DNA from: Billgrantia ethanolica
GTDB taxonomy: Bacteria > Pseudomonadota > Gammaproteobacteria > Pseudomonadales > Halomonadaceae
Length of the DNA: 64,000 bases
Direction: 5' to 3'
Assembly: GCF_021404305.1 (NCBI RefSeq)
Contig: NZ_JABFTX010000004.1
Span: 434,001 to 498,000, forward strand
The notes under the pieces are model-generated. The model was not told the DNA's origin. It worked only from the letters and a program-made list of their open reading frames with translations, and ran no database searches. Positions 10,664 to 19,996 of this stretch are shown one piece after another; the stretch's first letter is position 1, and every line of letters starts with the position of its first letter. The translations under genes and the position numbers were made by a program.

Positions 10664-12871
10664 ATGGACGACGTCACGGCGATTCTCGATCAGTTGAACC
10701 CGGCCCAGCGCGAGGCGGTGAGCGCCCCCCAGGGCAACATGCTGGTGCTGGCCGGAGCCGGCTCCGGCAAGACCCGGGTGCTGGTGCATCGCATCGCCTG
10801 GCTGATGCAGGCCGAGGGGCTCTCGCCCTACGCCGTCCTCGCCGTGACCTTTACCAACAAGGCGGCCCGCGAGATGCGCACGCGGCTCGAGGCGCTGCTG
10901 GGGCTGTCGCTGCGCAACGTCTGGGTCGGCACCTTCCACTCCATTGCCCATCGCCTGTTGCGCACCCACTGGCAGGACGCACGGCTGCCGCAGCATTTCC
11001 AGATCATCGACTCCGACGATCAGCTACGCCTGATCAAGCGCCTGCTCAAGGATCACCAGATCGATGACGAGCGCTACCCGCCGCGCCAGGTGCAGTACTT
11101 CATCTCCGGCTGCAAGGAGGAGGGGCTGCGCCCGCATCAGGTCGACGTGCACGGTGACGCCTACATGGCCCAGATGGTCGAGCTCTACGAGCGTTACCAG
11201 CTCACCTGCGAGCGCGGCGGTCTGGTCGACTTCGGCGAGCTGCTGCTCAGGAGCCTGGAGCTGCTTCGCGATACCCCGGCGTTGCTGGCTCACTACCAGG
11301 AGCGCTTCGCCCATGTGCTGGTCGACGAGTTCCAGGACACCAACACCCTGCAGTACGCCTGGCTCAAGCTGCTCACCGGCATGAAGACCCCAATGACCGT
11401 GGTCGGCGACGACGACCAGTCGATCTACGGCTGGCGCGGCGCGCGGATCGAGAACATCCGTCGCTTCGAGCAGGAGTTCCCAGGCACCCATACCGTGCGC
11501 CTGGAGCAGAACTACCGCTCCACCAGCGCTATTCTCGATGCCGCCAACGCCCTGATCAGCCACAACGCCGAGCGCATGGGCAAGGAGCTGTGGACGGCCG
11601 GCGCCCGCGGCGAGCCGATCTCGGTCTATGCCGGCTTCAATGACCTGGACGAAGCGCGCTTCATCGTCGACACCATCAGGGAGAAGGTCGACGAGGGTTA
11701 CCGGCGTCGCGACGTGGCCATCCTCTATCGGTCCAATGCCCAGTCGCGGGTGCTCGAGGAAACCCTGATCCGCCAGGGCATGCCCTATCGCATCTATGGC
11801 GGTCATCGCTTCTACGAGCGGCTGGAGATCAAGAACGCCCTGGCCTACCTGCGTCTGCTGCTCAACCGCGACGACGACGCTTCGCTGGAGCGCATCATCA
11901 ACGTGCCGCCGCGGGGCATCGGCACCCGTACCGTGGAGCAGCTGCGCGAGCGGGCGCGTGTGGCCGGGGTGTCGCTGTGGCAGGCACTGCACGATGGTCT
12001 GGCCGACGGTTCGCTGAAGGGACGCGCCGGGGCGTCGCTGCAGCTCTTCGCCGATCTCATCGAAGTGCTCGACAACGACACCGCCGGCCTGAGGCTGCAC
12101 GAGATCATCGATCATGTGAACGAGCGCTCCGGGCTGGTCGAGCATCATCGCAACGAGAAGGGCGAGAAGGGACAAGCCCGCGTCGAGAACCTGGAAGAGC
12201 TGATCAACGCTGCCCGCGCCTTCACCCAGGGCGAATCCTTCGATCCGCCCGAGGCCGGCGAGGGCGCTGTGGCGCTGGAGGCCTTCCTCGCCGAGGCGGC
12301 GCTCAACGCCGGCGAACACGAGGCCGACGAGTTCGAGGACAGCGTACAGCTGATGACCCTGCACTCGGCCAAGGGGCTGGAGTTTCCTGTGGTGTTCATT
12401 GCCGGGGTCGAAGAGGGGCTGTTCCCGCACAAGATGTCACTGGAGGAGCCCGGTCGTCTGGAGGAGGAGCGGCGGCTGTGCTACGTCGGCCTGACCCGTG
12501 CCATGCGCAAGCTCTACCTCACGCATTCGGAGATTCGCCGCCTGCACGGCAAGGAGACCTTCCAGCGGCCGTCGCGCTTTTTGCGCGAGATCCCCGCCGA
12601 GTATCTGGAGGAGGTGCGGCTGCGTGGGCAGATCTCGCGGCCGGTGACGGCCATGCGTCCGGCGGTGGGGCTGTCGCGTCAGACCTCGGTCGACGGCGGC
12701 GACGACCTGCCCAGCCTGAGTCTCGGCCAGCGGGTGCACCACCCCGTCTTCGGCGAGGGGGTGATTCTCAACGCCGAGGGCGAGGGCGCGCGGGCCCGGG
12801 TGCAGGTCAGCTTCGAGGGCGAGGGCGACAAGTGGCTGGTGCTGGGGTTTGCCAAGCTCACTCCATTATAG
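10664..12871 (+). CDS. uvrD: DNA helicase II UvrD
   Basis: SF1A 3'-5' helicase for nucleotide excision and mismatch repair. Helicase motifs in order: [23 protein letters not shown] in part (Q motif and Walker A, about 14-36), [10 protein letters not shown] (Ia), LVDEFQDTN (II), [14 protein letters not shown] (III), EQNYRST (IV), LMTLHSAKGLEFP (V) and YVGLTRAM (VI). YGWRGA rather than YAWRGA and the 735-aa length with a C-terminal SLGQRVHHPVFGEGVI Tudor-like segment separate it from the rep product encoded at 54.7-56.7 kb. ATG at 10664. The 209-bp upstream spacer shows no LexA box that I could find. It is monocistronic. Confidence 0.95.
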   Translation: MDDVTAILDQLNPAQREAVSAPQGNMLVLAGAGSGKTRVLVHRIAWLMQAEGLSPYAVLAVTFTNKAAREMRTRLEALLGLSLRNVWVGTFHSIAHRLLRTHWQDARLPQHFQIIDSDDQLRLIKRLLKDHQIDDERYPPRQVQYFISGCKEEGLRPHQVDVHGDAYMAQMVELYERYQLTCERGGLVDFGELLLRSLELLRDTPALLAHYQERFAHVLVDEFQDTNTLQYAWLKLLTGMKTPMTVVGDDDQSIYGWRGARIENIRRFEQEFPGTHTVRLEQNYRSTSAILDAANALISHNAERMGKELWTAGARGEPISVYAGFNDLDEARFIVDTIREKVDEGYRRRDVAILYRSNAQSRVLEETLIRQGMPYRIYGGHRFYERLEIKNALAYLRLLLNRDDDASLERIINVPPRGIGTRTVEQLRERARVAGVSLWQALHDGLADGSLKGRAGASLQLFADLIEVLDNDTAGLRLHEIIDHVNERSGLVEHHRNEKGEKGQARVENLEELINAARAFTQGESFDPPEAGEGAVALEAFLAEAALNAGEHEADEFEDSVQLMTLHSAKGLEFPVVFIAGVEEGLFPHKMSLEEPGRLEEERRLCYVGLTRAMRKLYLTHSEIRRLHGKETFQRPSRFLREIPAEYLEEVRLRGQISRPVTAMRPAVGLSRQTSVDGGDDLPSLSLGQRVHHPVFGEGVILNAEGEGARARVQVSFEGEGDKWLVLGFAKLTPL

Positions 12872-13014
12872 AGAGCTCAGCGTATTCCTGGGTACGTTGA
12901 CGTCTACGTCAAAAGCCGCGCTTGCTGCCCAAATTGCCATTAAGCATACTCACTGGCGGACACATCGCGCTTGATTAGACGCGACTCAGAATAACCACCT
13001 GGAGTCATGCCAGC

Positions 13015-14103
13015 ATGCAACGCCGTAAATTCCTCAAGACCGCCGGCCTCGGTGCTGCCGGCGTCGTCGCTGCCCCCTTCGTCTCCACCGCCAAGGCGCA
13101 GGAAACCATCACCTGGGACATGGTCACCTCCTGGCCGACCAACTTCCCGGCCCTGGGTACCGGTGCCAATGCATTCGCGCAGCGTATCGAACAGCTCTCC
13201 AACGGCCGCATGCGCGTGCGCGTGCACGGTGCCGGCGAGCTGGTACCGGCCATGGAAGTGTTCGATGCCGTGGCCGCCGGCACCGCCGAGATGGGCCATT
13301 CCGCTTCCTACTACTGGCGCGGCAAGGTCGCCGCTTCGCAGTTCTTTACCGCTGTGCCCTTCGGCATGAACACCACCGAAATGAACGCCTGGCTCTATCA
13401 CGGTGGCGGTCAGGAGCTGTGGGACGAGATCTACGCCAAGCACAACCTGAAGCCGTTCGCCGTGGGCAACACCGGGGCCCAGATGGCCGGCTGGTTCAAG
13501 CGCGAGATCAACTCGCTGGCCGATATGCAGGGCATTCGCCTGCGCCTGCCGGGCCTGGCCGGCGAGGCCATGAACGGCATCGGCGTGACCACCGTCAACA
13601 TGCCGGGTGGCGAGATCTTCACCTCCATGCAGACCGGCGTGCTCGACGCCGCCGACTGGGTCGGCCCCTACAACGACATGGCCTTCGGCCTGCACCAGGT
13701 GGCCGATTACTACTACACCTCGCCGTGGAACGAGCCGACCGCCGTGCTCGAAGGAACCGTCAACCTGGACGCCTGGAACGCCCTGCCCGACGACCTCAAG
13801 GCCGTGGTTCGCGAAGCCGCCAAGGCGTCCAACCTGGATATGATAAGCGAGTTCGCCTATCGCAACGCTCAGGCGCTGGCCACCCTGGTGGAGGAGCATG
13901 GCGTGCAGCTGCGCACCTTCCCGCAGGACGTCATCGAGGCGCTCTACGAGTCGTCGCAGCAGGTCATCCAGCAGCAGGTGGAGAACGACCCCGACTCGGC
14001 CAAGGTCTACGAGTCCTACCGCGCGTTCCAGGCGCTGGTGCGGCCGTTCAGCGACGTGGGCGAGTACGAGTATCTCAAGACCCGCGACACCATCGTCAGC
14101 TGA
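13015..14103 (+). CDS. TRAP-type transporter substrate-binding protein (DctP family, TakP-like), Tat-exported
   Basis: Periplasmic solute receptor. The N-terminus MQRRKFLKTAGLGAAG carries a twin-arginine motif (RRKFLK), a hydrophobic core and an AKA-Q cleavage site near residue 27. The mature part matches TakP/DctP proteins that bind 2-oxo acids: SWPTNFPALGTGAN, GAGELVPAMEVFDAV, EMGHSASYYWRGK, PGGEIFTSMQTGVLDAADWVGPYND in part and a WNEP motif. The Arg in GIRLRLPGL is the usual carboxylate clamp. At 362 aa it is of normal length. Odd: no DctQ or DctM membrane gene lies on either side, so it must work with permease subunits encoded elsewhere. It ends before a strong bidirectional hairpin. Confidence 0.9.
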   Translation: MQRRKFLKTAGLGAAGVVAAPFVSTAKAQETITWDMVTSWPTNFPALGTGANAFAQRIEQLSNGRMRVRVHGAGELVPAMEVFDAVAAGTAEMGHSASYYWRGKVAASQFFTAVPFGMNTTEMNAWLYHGGGQELWDEIYAKHNLKPFAVGNTGAQMAGWFKREINSLADMQGIRLRLPGLAGEAMNGIGVTTVNMPGGEIFTSMQTGVLDAADWVGPYNDMAFGLHQVADYYYTSPWNEPTAVLEGTVNLDAWNALPDDLKAVVREAAKASNLDMISEFAYRNAQALATLVEEHGVQLRTFPQDVIEALYESSQQVIQQQVENDPDSAKVYESYRAFQALVRPFSDVGEYEYLKTRDTIVS

Positions 14104-14118
14104 TCGACGACGTCGAAA

Positions 14119-14150
14119 GCAGCGAGGGCGCCTATTGGCGCCCTCGCTGC
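14119..14150. terminator. Bidirectional terminator hairpin
   Basis: Perfect 14-bp stem, GCAGCGAGGGCGCC at 14119-14132 and its complement at 14137-14150, with a TATT loop. It lies between the convergent TRAP binding-protein and thioesterase genes. Read on the minus strand it is followed by TTTC, so it is best as the terminator of the thioesterase gene. Confidence 0.75.
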
Positions 14151-14161
14151 GTTGGAGGATC

Positions 14162-14569
14162 TCAGCCGGTCTGACGTACCGCGCGGATGCGCCCCTTGTC
14201 GTCCAGCGCCACCATCACGAAGCGGGCCTCAGTGACCTTGTGCAGTTCGCTGCTCTCGCGTTCGTGGAGCTGTCGGATCCAGACTTCGACGTCGATCTTG
14301 ATCGAACTGTGGCCGATCTCGCGCACGGCAGTGAAGATGTTGACCATCGAGCCGACACGCACCGGACACAGGAAGTCCATGGTCTCGATGGCCACGGTGG
14401 CAGTGCGACCACGCGCCTCACGGCCCGCCGCCAGCTCGGCGGCCTGGTCCATGTGGCGCACCAGCCAGCCACCGGGGATGTCGCCATAGAGGTTGGTATC
14501 CTGGCGATCGGCCAGCAGTTTGAGTGTCAATTGCCCCTGGGGCGCGGGAACGTCGTCGAGGTCGGTCAT
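14162..14569 (-). CDS. Acyl-CoA thioesterase, YciA-like hotdog-fold protein
   Basis: Hydrolyses acyl-CoA thioesters in the cytosol. The 135-aa sequence has the YciA/BACH hotdog core: LYGDIPGGWLVRHMDQAAELAA (the GG..M...A helix of the fold), TATVAIETMDFLCPVRVGSMVNI and VEVWIRQL, then VTEARFVMVALDDKGR. The Asp in HMDQAA corresponds to the family's catalytic acid position. ATG at 14569. It is single-gene, divergent from pstS and convergent with the TRAP receptor gene. The substrate range is not readable from sequence. Confidence 0.85.
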   Translation of the reverse strand: MTDLDDVPAPQGQLTLKLLADRQDTNLYGDIPGGWLVRHMDQAAELAAGREARGRTATVAIETMDFLCPVRVGSMVNIFTAVREIGHSSIKIDVEVWIRQLHERESSELHKVTEARFVMVALDDKGRIRAVRQTG

Positions 14570-14723
14570 GGAATGTCGTATGCTCGGCTTGTTGTTGTGG
14601 GCGGCGATATTGCGTTGCAGCGCTTGCTGGGGGCCATCTTATACGCCAAGCCCGGGCCTCACCAGCGCTGCGACAAGCCGTCACTCGTGAGCTATCGTCC
14701 CAGTCCGCGGCAAGGAGCCTCTC

Positions 14724-15686
14724 ATGATCCCTTTCGGCAAGGCGCGTGGTCGGCGCAGGCTATGGCACAGCGCTTTGGCGCTGCTGTTGGCCTGGGCCAT
14801 GTCCACGGCCCACGGCGATGAGCCGGTGGGTACGCTCGGCGTGGTGGGCTCCGACACCATGGCCGGGCTGATGCTGCGCTGGGGCGAACAGCTCAGCGAG
14901 CGCCATCCGGGCATTCGCCTGCAGCTCCAGGCCAGCGGCTCGGCCAGTGCTCCCACGGCGCTGGCGGCCGGCACCACCCGACTCGGGCCAATGTCGCGGG
15001 CCATGAGCGACAGCGAGCGTGAGGCCTTCCACCAACGGCACGGTTATCCGGTGCTGGAAGTGGAGGTGGCACGAGACGCTCTGGCGGTCATCGTGCACCG
15101 TCACCATGCGCTGGAGTCGCTGCGGCTGGAGGAGATCGACGCCATCTTCTCGACCACGCGCCGCTGCGGTGGCGACGAGGCGATCCTGCGCTGGGAGCAG
15201 CTCGGCGTCGCGGGGCGAGGGGGCAGGATCGAGCTCAACGGGCGCAATCCCGCCTCCGGCAGCTTTGGCCTGTTCCGCCAGCAGGCCCTGTGTGGCGGCA
15301 GCTACAGCCCACGGCTCAACGAGCACCCGGGCTCTGCCGCCGTGGTGGCGGCGGTCACCGAGAGCCGCGAGGCCATCGGCTATGTCGGACTCAATCATCT
15401 GACTCCCGGAGTCAAGGCTCTCGCCATCGAGGATGGCGAGGGGCGCCGACATGCCCCCGCTGCCGAAACGGTGCGCCAGGGCGAGTACCCGCTTGGCCGT
15501 GCGCTCTTTCTCTACGTCAACCTCCCCCCCGGAGAGGCGCTCGCCGGGCCGGAGCGGGCCCTGCTGGATCTCATTCTGTCTTCTCAGGGGCAGCGTACGG
15601 TCGCCGAGATGGGCTTCGTGGCGCTGGCGGAGGAGCATCTGACCGCCCAACGTGAGCTGCTGGGCCTCGACGTCACGCGGCCCTGA
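14724..15686 (+). CDS. pstS: Phosphate ABC transporter substrate-binding protein, PstS-like
   Basis: Periplasmic phosphate receptor of the high-affinity Pst uptake system. A signal peptide is visible (ALALLLAWAMSTAHG, cleavage near residue 31). The mature part has PstS hallmarks: VGSDTMAGLMLRW near the start, ASGSASAPTALAAGTTRLGPMSR (Ser/Thr phosphate-contact loops), NGRNPASGSFGLFR (phosphate-binding Ser-Gly-Ser) and AIGYVGL. At 320 aa it belongs to the shorter 'PBP' type. AAGGAG precedes the ATG at 14724. pstCAB-phoU follows after 45 bp. I could not find a convincing Pho box in front of pstS itself; the one seen lies between pstS and pstC. Confidence 0.9.
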   Translation: MIPFGKARGRRRLWHSALALLLAWAMSTAHGDEPVGTLGVVGSDTMAGLMLRWGEQLSERHPGIRLQLQASGSASAPTALAAGTTRLGPMSRAMSDSEREAFHQRHGYPVLEVEVARDALAVIVHRHHALESLRLEEIDAIFSTTRRCGGDEAILRWEQLGVAGRGGRIELNGRNPASGSFGLFRQQALCGGSYSPRLNEHPGSAAVVAAVTESREAIGYVGLNHLTPGVKALAIEDGEGRRHAPAAETVRQGEYPLGRALFLYVNLPPGEALAGPERALLDLILSSQGQRTVAEMGFVALAEEHLTAQRELLGLDVTRP

Positions 15687-15690
15687 GCGC

Positions 15691-15708
15691 GTGTCACGAA
15701 ACTGTCAT
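15691..15708 (+). promoter_or_regulatory. Pho box in front of pstC
   Basis: Two PhoB heptamers in direct repeat with the canonical 4-base spacer: GTGTCAC, GAAA, CTGTCAT (consensus CTGTCAT-N4-CTGTCAT). Eight bases downstream lies TATAGG (15717-15722), a plausible -10. Phosphorylated PhoB would replace the -35 contact here. The pstC ATG at 15732 is only about 10 bases after that -10. Confidence 0.85.
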
Positions 15709-15731
15709 CAAGCCGCTATAGGCTGCCGATC

Positions 15732-16865
15732 ATGATAGAGCCCCCAAATCTCGCTTCCGCTCCCCGCTCGCCCTGGCGCCGACGTTTCGATCGACTGGCC
15801 ACGGGGCTCATCGCGGCGGGCGGTATCGGCGTGATCGTGGCCGTCATGGCGATCGGCGCTTTTCTCGTCGTCGAAGTGTTGCCGGTCCTGCTCGCTGGCC
15901 GGCTGGACATGGAGCGGGTGCGGGTTGCGCTGACGCCAATGGCCTGGGGGACGCTGAAGGCGGCCCTATGGGCGATGCTCTTTGCCGTGCCGCTGGCGCT
16001 GGGGGCCGCCATTCATTCGGCGCTGTTCATGACCCAGCGCTTGCGTAGCCGCATGAAACCGACTCTGGAGATGATGGAGGCCATGCCGGGCGTGGTGGTC
16101 GGCTTCGTGGCCGGGCTGGTCATGGCCCCCTGGGTCGAGCGTCATCTGGCCGGCGTCCTGACGCTCATGCTGGCGTTGCCCCTGGGGGTGCTGCTGGCGG
16201 CGGGCCTCTGGCGCCGCTTGCCGTCGGGCTGGCGGCGTGGGCTGTCGTTGGCGCGCGCCGGGCTGTGGCTCGTTCCCTGGCTGCTGCTGCTGGCGCTGGT
16301 GACCTTTGCCCTCGCCCCCTGGCTCGAAGGGCTGCTGTTCGGCGGTGACCTGCGGGTGTGGCTGGATCGTGAACTGGGGCTCGACTATTCCACGCGCAAT
16401 GCCATGATCGTGGGCGTGGCCATGGGCTTTGCCGTCATGCCCAGCATCTATGCCCTGGCCGAGGATGCGCTCTCCGGCGTACCGAGCCGACTCGGCGAGG
16501 GCGCCCACGCACTGGGTGCCACCCGCTGGCAGACGCTGTGGCGGGTGGTGCTGCCGGCGGCGTCGCCGGGTATCTTCGCGGCGGTGATGATCGGTACCGG
16601 TCGCGCCGTGGGCGAGACCATGATCGTGCTGATGGCCAGCGGCAACGCCGCGCTGATGAGCTTGAGCCCGTTCGAGGGCATGCGCAGCATGGCGGCCGGT
16701 ATCGCCGTCGAACTGCCCGAGGCCGTGCCGGGCAGCGAGGCCTATGTGCTGCTGATGCTGGCGGCCCTGCTGCTGTTCCTGTTCACCTTCCTGGTCAACA
16801 CCTTGGCCGAGGTGGTACGCAGTCGCCTGAGGCGGCGTTATCGCTGGCTGGGTGGTGCGGCATGA
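15732..16865 (+). CDS. pstC: Phosphate ABC transporter permease PstC
   Basis: One of the two membrane subunits that form the phosphate channel. Several hydrophobic spans begin at residues 22-48. The permease EAA loop near 255-275 reads EGAHALGATRWQTLWRVVLPAA, preceded by PSIYALAEDALSGVP. At 377 aa it is longer than E. coli PstC (319), because of an extra hydrophilic/hydrophobic stretch at about 130-200. No Shine-Dalgarno is visible before the ATG, and the predicted transcript start is almost at the codon, so the mRNA from the Pho-box promoter may be leaderless. Its stop overlaps the start of pstA (ATGA), implying translational coupling. Confidence 0.92.
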   Translation: MIEPPNLASAPRSPWRRRFDRLATGLIAAGGIGVIVAVMAIGAFLVVEVLPVLLAGRLDMERVRVALTPMAWGTLKAALWAMLFAVPLALGAAIHSALFMTQRLRSRMKPTLEMMEAMPGVVVGFVAGLVMAPWVERHLAGVLTLMLALPLGVLLAAGLWRRLPSGWRRGLSLARAGLWLVPWLLLLALVTFALAPWLEGLLFGGDLRVWLDRELGLDYSTRNAMIVGVAMGFAVMPSIYALAEDALSGVPSRLGEGAHALGATRWQTLWRVVLPAASPGIFAAVMIGTGRAVGETMIVLMASGNAALMSLSPFEGMRSMAAGIAVELPEAVPGSEAYVLLMLAALLLFLFTFLVNTLAEVVRSRLRRRYRWLGGAA

Positions 16866-18406
16866 GGCGCCGGCTGGCGCGCTCGGAAGGGCCCTGGGCC
16901 TGGCTGGCCGCCGGCAGCGTGGCGCTGTCGCTGCTGATGCTGGGAGGGTTGCTGTTGTTGCTGGCCGTACGCGGCTTGGGGCACTTCTGGCCCGTCTCGG
17001 TGACGCTCGTCGAGCTGGAGGATGGCCGTCTGCTGGCGGGACAGGCGGTGCGCGAGTTGCCGCTGGAACATCGAGCCGGGCGCGAGCGGCTCTACTTCAC
17101 CGGCAATCGTGATCTGGACGGCCATGTCTGGCACTGGCTGCCGGTGGATAGCATCGTGGCCAGCGAGCGGCCAGCCGAACTGGTGGTGCTGGAGCGCAGG
17201 CGGCACGGCGCCTTCATCGGCCGGCTGGTGGCGGTGGGGGAGTCCGATGCGCTGCCGTCGGCGCAGTCCCGTGAAGCGGCCTGGGCCCGGTTGGAGGCGC
17301 GATTGGCGGAGCTCGGGGGACTGCGTGATGAGTATGACCGGCTGCGCCGAGACGTGCTGCGACCGCTGATTCGACGCCTCGATGCCCGCCCGGACGACAC
17401 GGCTGCCCGACAGGCGCTGGCCGAGGCCAATGCACGAGTGCGTGAGCTGCAGCAGGCCATGGACGGTCAGGCGGCGCTGCTTGAAAGCGTCGATGGACGG
17501 CGTCTGGTCCAGCCTCTCGACGAGGTGCTGCGCGCCTGGCAGCCCAACGCCATGTCGCTTGGCGAGAAGGCCGGGGCCTGGGCGCGAGGGGTATGGCGCT
17601 TTCTCTCCGAGGGGCCGCGGGATGGCAACACCGCGGGCGGGGTGTGGCCGGCGATCTTCGGCACCGTGCTGATGGTGCTGCTGATGTCGCTGCTGGTGAC
17701 GCCCTTCGGCGTGCTGGCTGCGGTCTACCTCAACGAGGTGGCCCATCAGGGACGGCTGACGAATCTGGTGCGTATTGCGGTACGCAACCTGGCCGGGGTG
17801 CCCTCCATCGTCTATGGCGTGTTCGGGCTGGGCGTGTTCGTCTACGGTATTGGCGGCACGCTCGACGACTGGTTCTTCAGCGATGCTCTGCCGTCGCCCA
17901 CCTTCGGCACCGGCGGTCTGCTGTGGGCCTCGCTGACCCTGGCGCTGCTGACCCTGCCGGTGGTGATCGTGGCCACCGAAGAGGGCCTGGCGCGGATTCC
18001 GGTGCAGCAGCGCGAGGGCGCCCTGGCGCTGGGTGCCACGCGTCTGGAGACCCTGACCCGGGTGGTGCTGCCGATGGCGGTGCCGGCCATGCTCACCGGG
18101 GTGATCCTGGCCGTGGCCCGCGCCGCCGGCGAAGTGGCGCCGCTGATGCTGGTCGGGGTGGCCAAGCTGGCACCGCAGATCCCGGTGGACGGCGAGTTTC
18201 CCTTCATCCATCTTGATCGAAAGTTTATGCATCTCGGCTATCACATCTTCGATACGGCCTTTCACGGCAACGACGTCCAGGCGGCGCTGCCGCTGGTCTA
18301 TGCCACGGCGCTGCTGCTGGTCATGGTGATCCTGGTGCTTAACCTGACTGCCATATTTCTGCGGCATTATTTTCGTTCGCGCCACGGCGTGCAGCCGCGC
18401 CCATGA
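16862..18406 (+). CDS. pstA: Phosphate ABC transporter permease PstA with large periplasmic insertion
   Basis: Partner permease of PstC. The start at 16862 overlaps the pstC stop as ATGA; the open frame runs further upstream but only antisense to pstC sense. At 514 aa it is far longer than E. coli PstA (296). TM1 is at about 16-37. Residues 41-258 form a hydrophilic insert between TM1 and the transporter core, with a coiled-coil-like stretch at about 136-205 ([20 protein letters not shown] and following). The core then follows: [35 protein letters not shown] and the EAA loop [20 protein letters not shown]. Long PstA/PstC forms are known in pseudomonads; the insert's role is unknown. Confidence 0.92.
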   Translation: MRRRLARSEGPWAWLAAGSVALSLLMLGGLLLLLAVRGLGHFWPVSVTLVELEDGRLLAGQAVRELPLEHRAGRERLYFTGNRDLDGHVWHWLPVDSIVASERPAELVVLERRRHGAFIGRLVAVGESDALPSAQSREAAWARLEARLAELGGLRDEYDRLRRDVLRPLIRRLDARPDDTAARQALAEANARVRELQQAMDGQAALLESVDGRRLVQPLDEVLRAWQPNAMSLGEKAGAWARGVWRFLSEGPRDGNTAGGVWPAIFGTVLMVLLMSLLVTPFGVLAAVYLNEVAHQGRLTNLVRIAVRNLAGVPSIVYGVFGLGVFVYGIGGTLDDWFFSDALPSPTFGTGGLLWASLTLALLTLPVVIVATEEGLARIPVQQREGALALGATRLETLTRVVLPMAVPAMLTGVILAVARAAGEVAPLMLVGVAKLAPQIPVDGEFPFIHLDRKFMHLGYHIFDTAFHGNDVQAALPLVYATALLLVMVILVLNLTAIFLRHYFRSRHGVQPRP

Positions 18407-19239
18407 GGAGAAAACGCTCACCGATGACCCTACTGTCGCGATTTCAGCCGTCCGCCTCGGGTTCGATCATCGACTTCGATCCCACCGCCAGCTGCTTCGA
18501 GATCGAAGGGGTGAGTCTGGCCTATGGCGGCAAGCCGGCGCTGCGCGACATCTCCCTGCGCGTGCCGCGGCATCGGGTCACGGCGTTCATCGGGCCCTCC
18601 GGATGCGGAAAGTCGACGCTGCTGCGGCTGCTGAACCGGCTGCATGACCTCAACGAAGAGGTCAGTCACAGTGGCCGGATTCTGCTCGAAGGCGAGGACA
18701 TCCACGCCCCCGAGGTGGCCGTGGACGAGCTGCGGCGGCGAGTCGGCATGGTGTTTCAGGTGCCCAACCCGTTTCCCATGTCGATCTACGAGAACGTGGC
18801 CTTCGGCCTGCGCCTGCAGGGCGGACTGACGCGCCGGCGCATGGACGACATCGTCGAGTGGGCGCTGCAGTCGGCGGCGCTGTGGGATGAGGTGAAGGAT
18901 CGTTTGCGAGCATCAGCCTGGTCGCTGTCCGGCGGTCAGCAGCAGAGGTTGGTGATCGCCCGCTCGCTGGCGGTGCGCCCCGAGGTGCTGCTGCTCGACG
19001 AGCCGGCCTCGGCGCTGGATCCGATCTCCACCCTGAAGATCGAGGAGCTGATCCGCAGCCTCAAGTCGCAGCTCACGCTGATTCTGGTTACCCACAACAT
19101 GCAGCAGGCGGCGCGGGTCTCCGACTACACCGCCTTCCTGCAGGATGGCCAACTGGTGGAGTACGCCCCCACCGATACTCTGTTCACCAACCCAAGTCTG
19201 CGCAGTACCGAGAACTACATCACCGGTCGTATGGCCTGA
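18403..19239 (+). CDS. pstB: Phosphate ABC transporter ATP-binding protein PstB
   Basis: Cytosolic ATPase that drives PstCA and, with PhoU, conveys the phosphate signal to PhoR. Walker [10 protein letters not shown] near residue 65, Q-loop [19 protein letters not shown] (diagnostic for PstB), signature LSGGQQQR, Walker [12 protein letters not shown] and H-loop [18 protein letters not shown] are all intact. At 278 aa it is slightly long because of the N-terminal extension. Start is uncertain: the ATG at 18403 overlaps the pstA stop as ATGA, while a second in-frame ATG at 18424 lies 13 bases after GAGGAG. The first is given because every other junction in this operon is similarly tight. Confidence 0.95.
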   Translation: MRRKRSPMTLLSRFQPSASGSIIDFDPTASCFEIEGVSLAYGGKPALRDISLRVPRHRVTAFIGPSGCGKSTLLRLLNRLHDLNEEVSHSGRILLEGEDIHAPEVAVDELRRRVGMVFQVPNPFPMSIYENVAFGLRLQGGLTRRRMDDIVEWALQSAALWDEVKDRLRASAWSLSGGQQQRLVIARSLAVRPEVLLLDEPASALDPISTLKIEELIRSLKSQLTLILVTHNMQQAARVSDYTAFLQDGQLVEYAPTDTLFTNPSLRSTENYITGRMA

Positions 19240-19262
19240 TCAGGCCGCTCGAGGAGAGCACC

Positions 19263-19991
19263 ATGGACATCACCAGCGAAACTCACAGTCAGCATATTTC
19301 CCGCCAGTTCAACCAGGAGCTGGAGGCCCTCAAGACACAACTGATGACCATGGGCGGGCTGGTCGAACAGCAGGTCCAGGAGGCGATTCAGGCGCTGCTC
19401 GAAGGCGACAGTCGCCTGGCCGAGAAGGTGCGCGACCGCGACCGTGACGTCAACGCCATGCAGCTCAAGATCGACGACGAGTGCACGCGGGTGCTGGCGC
19501 GGCGTCAGCCGGCCGCCTCCGACCTGCGCCTGGTGCTGGCGGTGATCCGTGCCACCGCCGATCTCGAGCGCATCGGCGACGAGGCGAGCAAGATCGCGCG
19601 CAACGCCCTGACCTTGATCGACAACGGCAACAACGTGCGCGGCCTGGTCGAGGTGCGCCACATCAGCGAGCACGTGCGCGGCATGCTGCGCGATGCGCTG
19701 ACTGCCTTTGCCCGCTTCGACACCGAGCTGGCGCTGCGTGTGGTGCACGAGGACGAGTCGGTGGACGACGAGTACGGCAGCGCCATGCGCTCGCTGATGA
19801 CCTTCATGATGGAGGACAGTCGCGCCATTGGTCCGGTGCTCAACGTGATGTGGATCCTGCGTGCCCTGGAGCGGGTCGGCGACCATGCCGACAATCTGGC
19901 CGAGTACGTGATCTATCTGGTCAAGGGCCTCGATATTCGCCACATGGACCCGGACCAGCTTGACGAGGATGCGCTCACTCGCAAGGGCTGA
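19263..19991 (+). CDS. phoU: Phosphate signalling complex protein PhoU
   Basis: Negative regulator that links Pst transport state to the PhoR kinase. The 242-aa protein shows the PhoU duplicated three-helix bundle: first repeat with QLMTMGGLVEQQVQEAIQAL and RQPAASDLRLVLAVIRATADLERIGDEA in part, second repeat with EYGSAMRSLMTFMMED and LNVMWILRALERVGDHADNLAE. The two ERIGDEA and ERVGDHA segments carry the metal-binding E/DxxxD motifs. GAGGAG lies 7 bases before the ATG at 19263. It follows pstB by 23 bp, the standard operon order. Confidence 0.95.
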   Translation: MDITSETHSQHISRQFNQELEALKTQLMTMGGLVEQQVQEAIQALLEGDSRLAEKVRDRDRDVNAMQLKIDDECTRVLARRQPAASDLRLVLAVIRATADLERIGDEASKIARNALTLIDNGNNVRGLVEVRHISEHVRGMLRDALTAFARFDTELALRVVHEDESVDDEYGSAMRSLMTFMMEDSRAIGPVLNVMWILRALERVGDHADNLAEYVIYLVKGLDIRHMDPDQLDEDALTRKG

Positions 19992-19996
19992 GGATC

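Noticed and set aside
14685..14705. Possible Pho box in front of pstS (CCGTCAC-TCGT-GAGCTAT)
   Set aside because: The second heptamer barely matches CTGTCAT, unlike the two clear boxes at 15691 and 22819.
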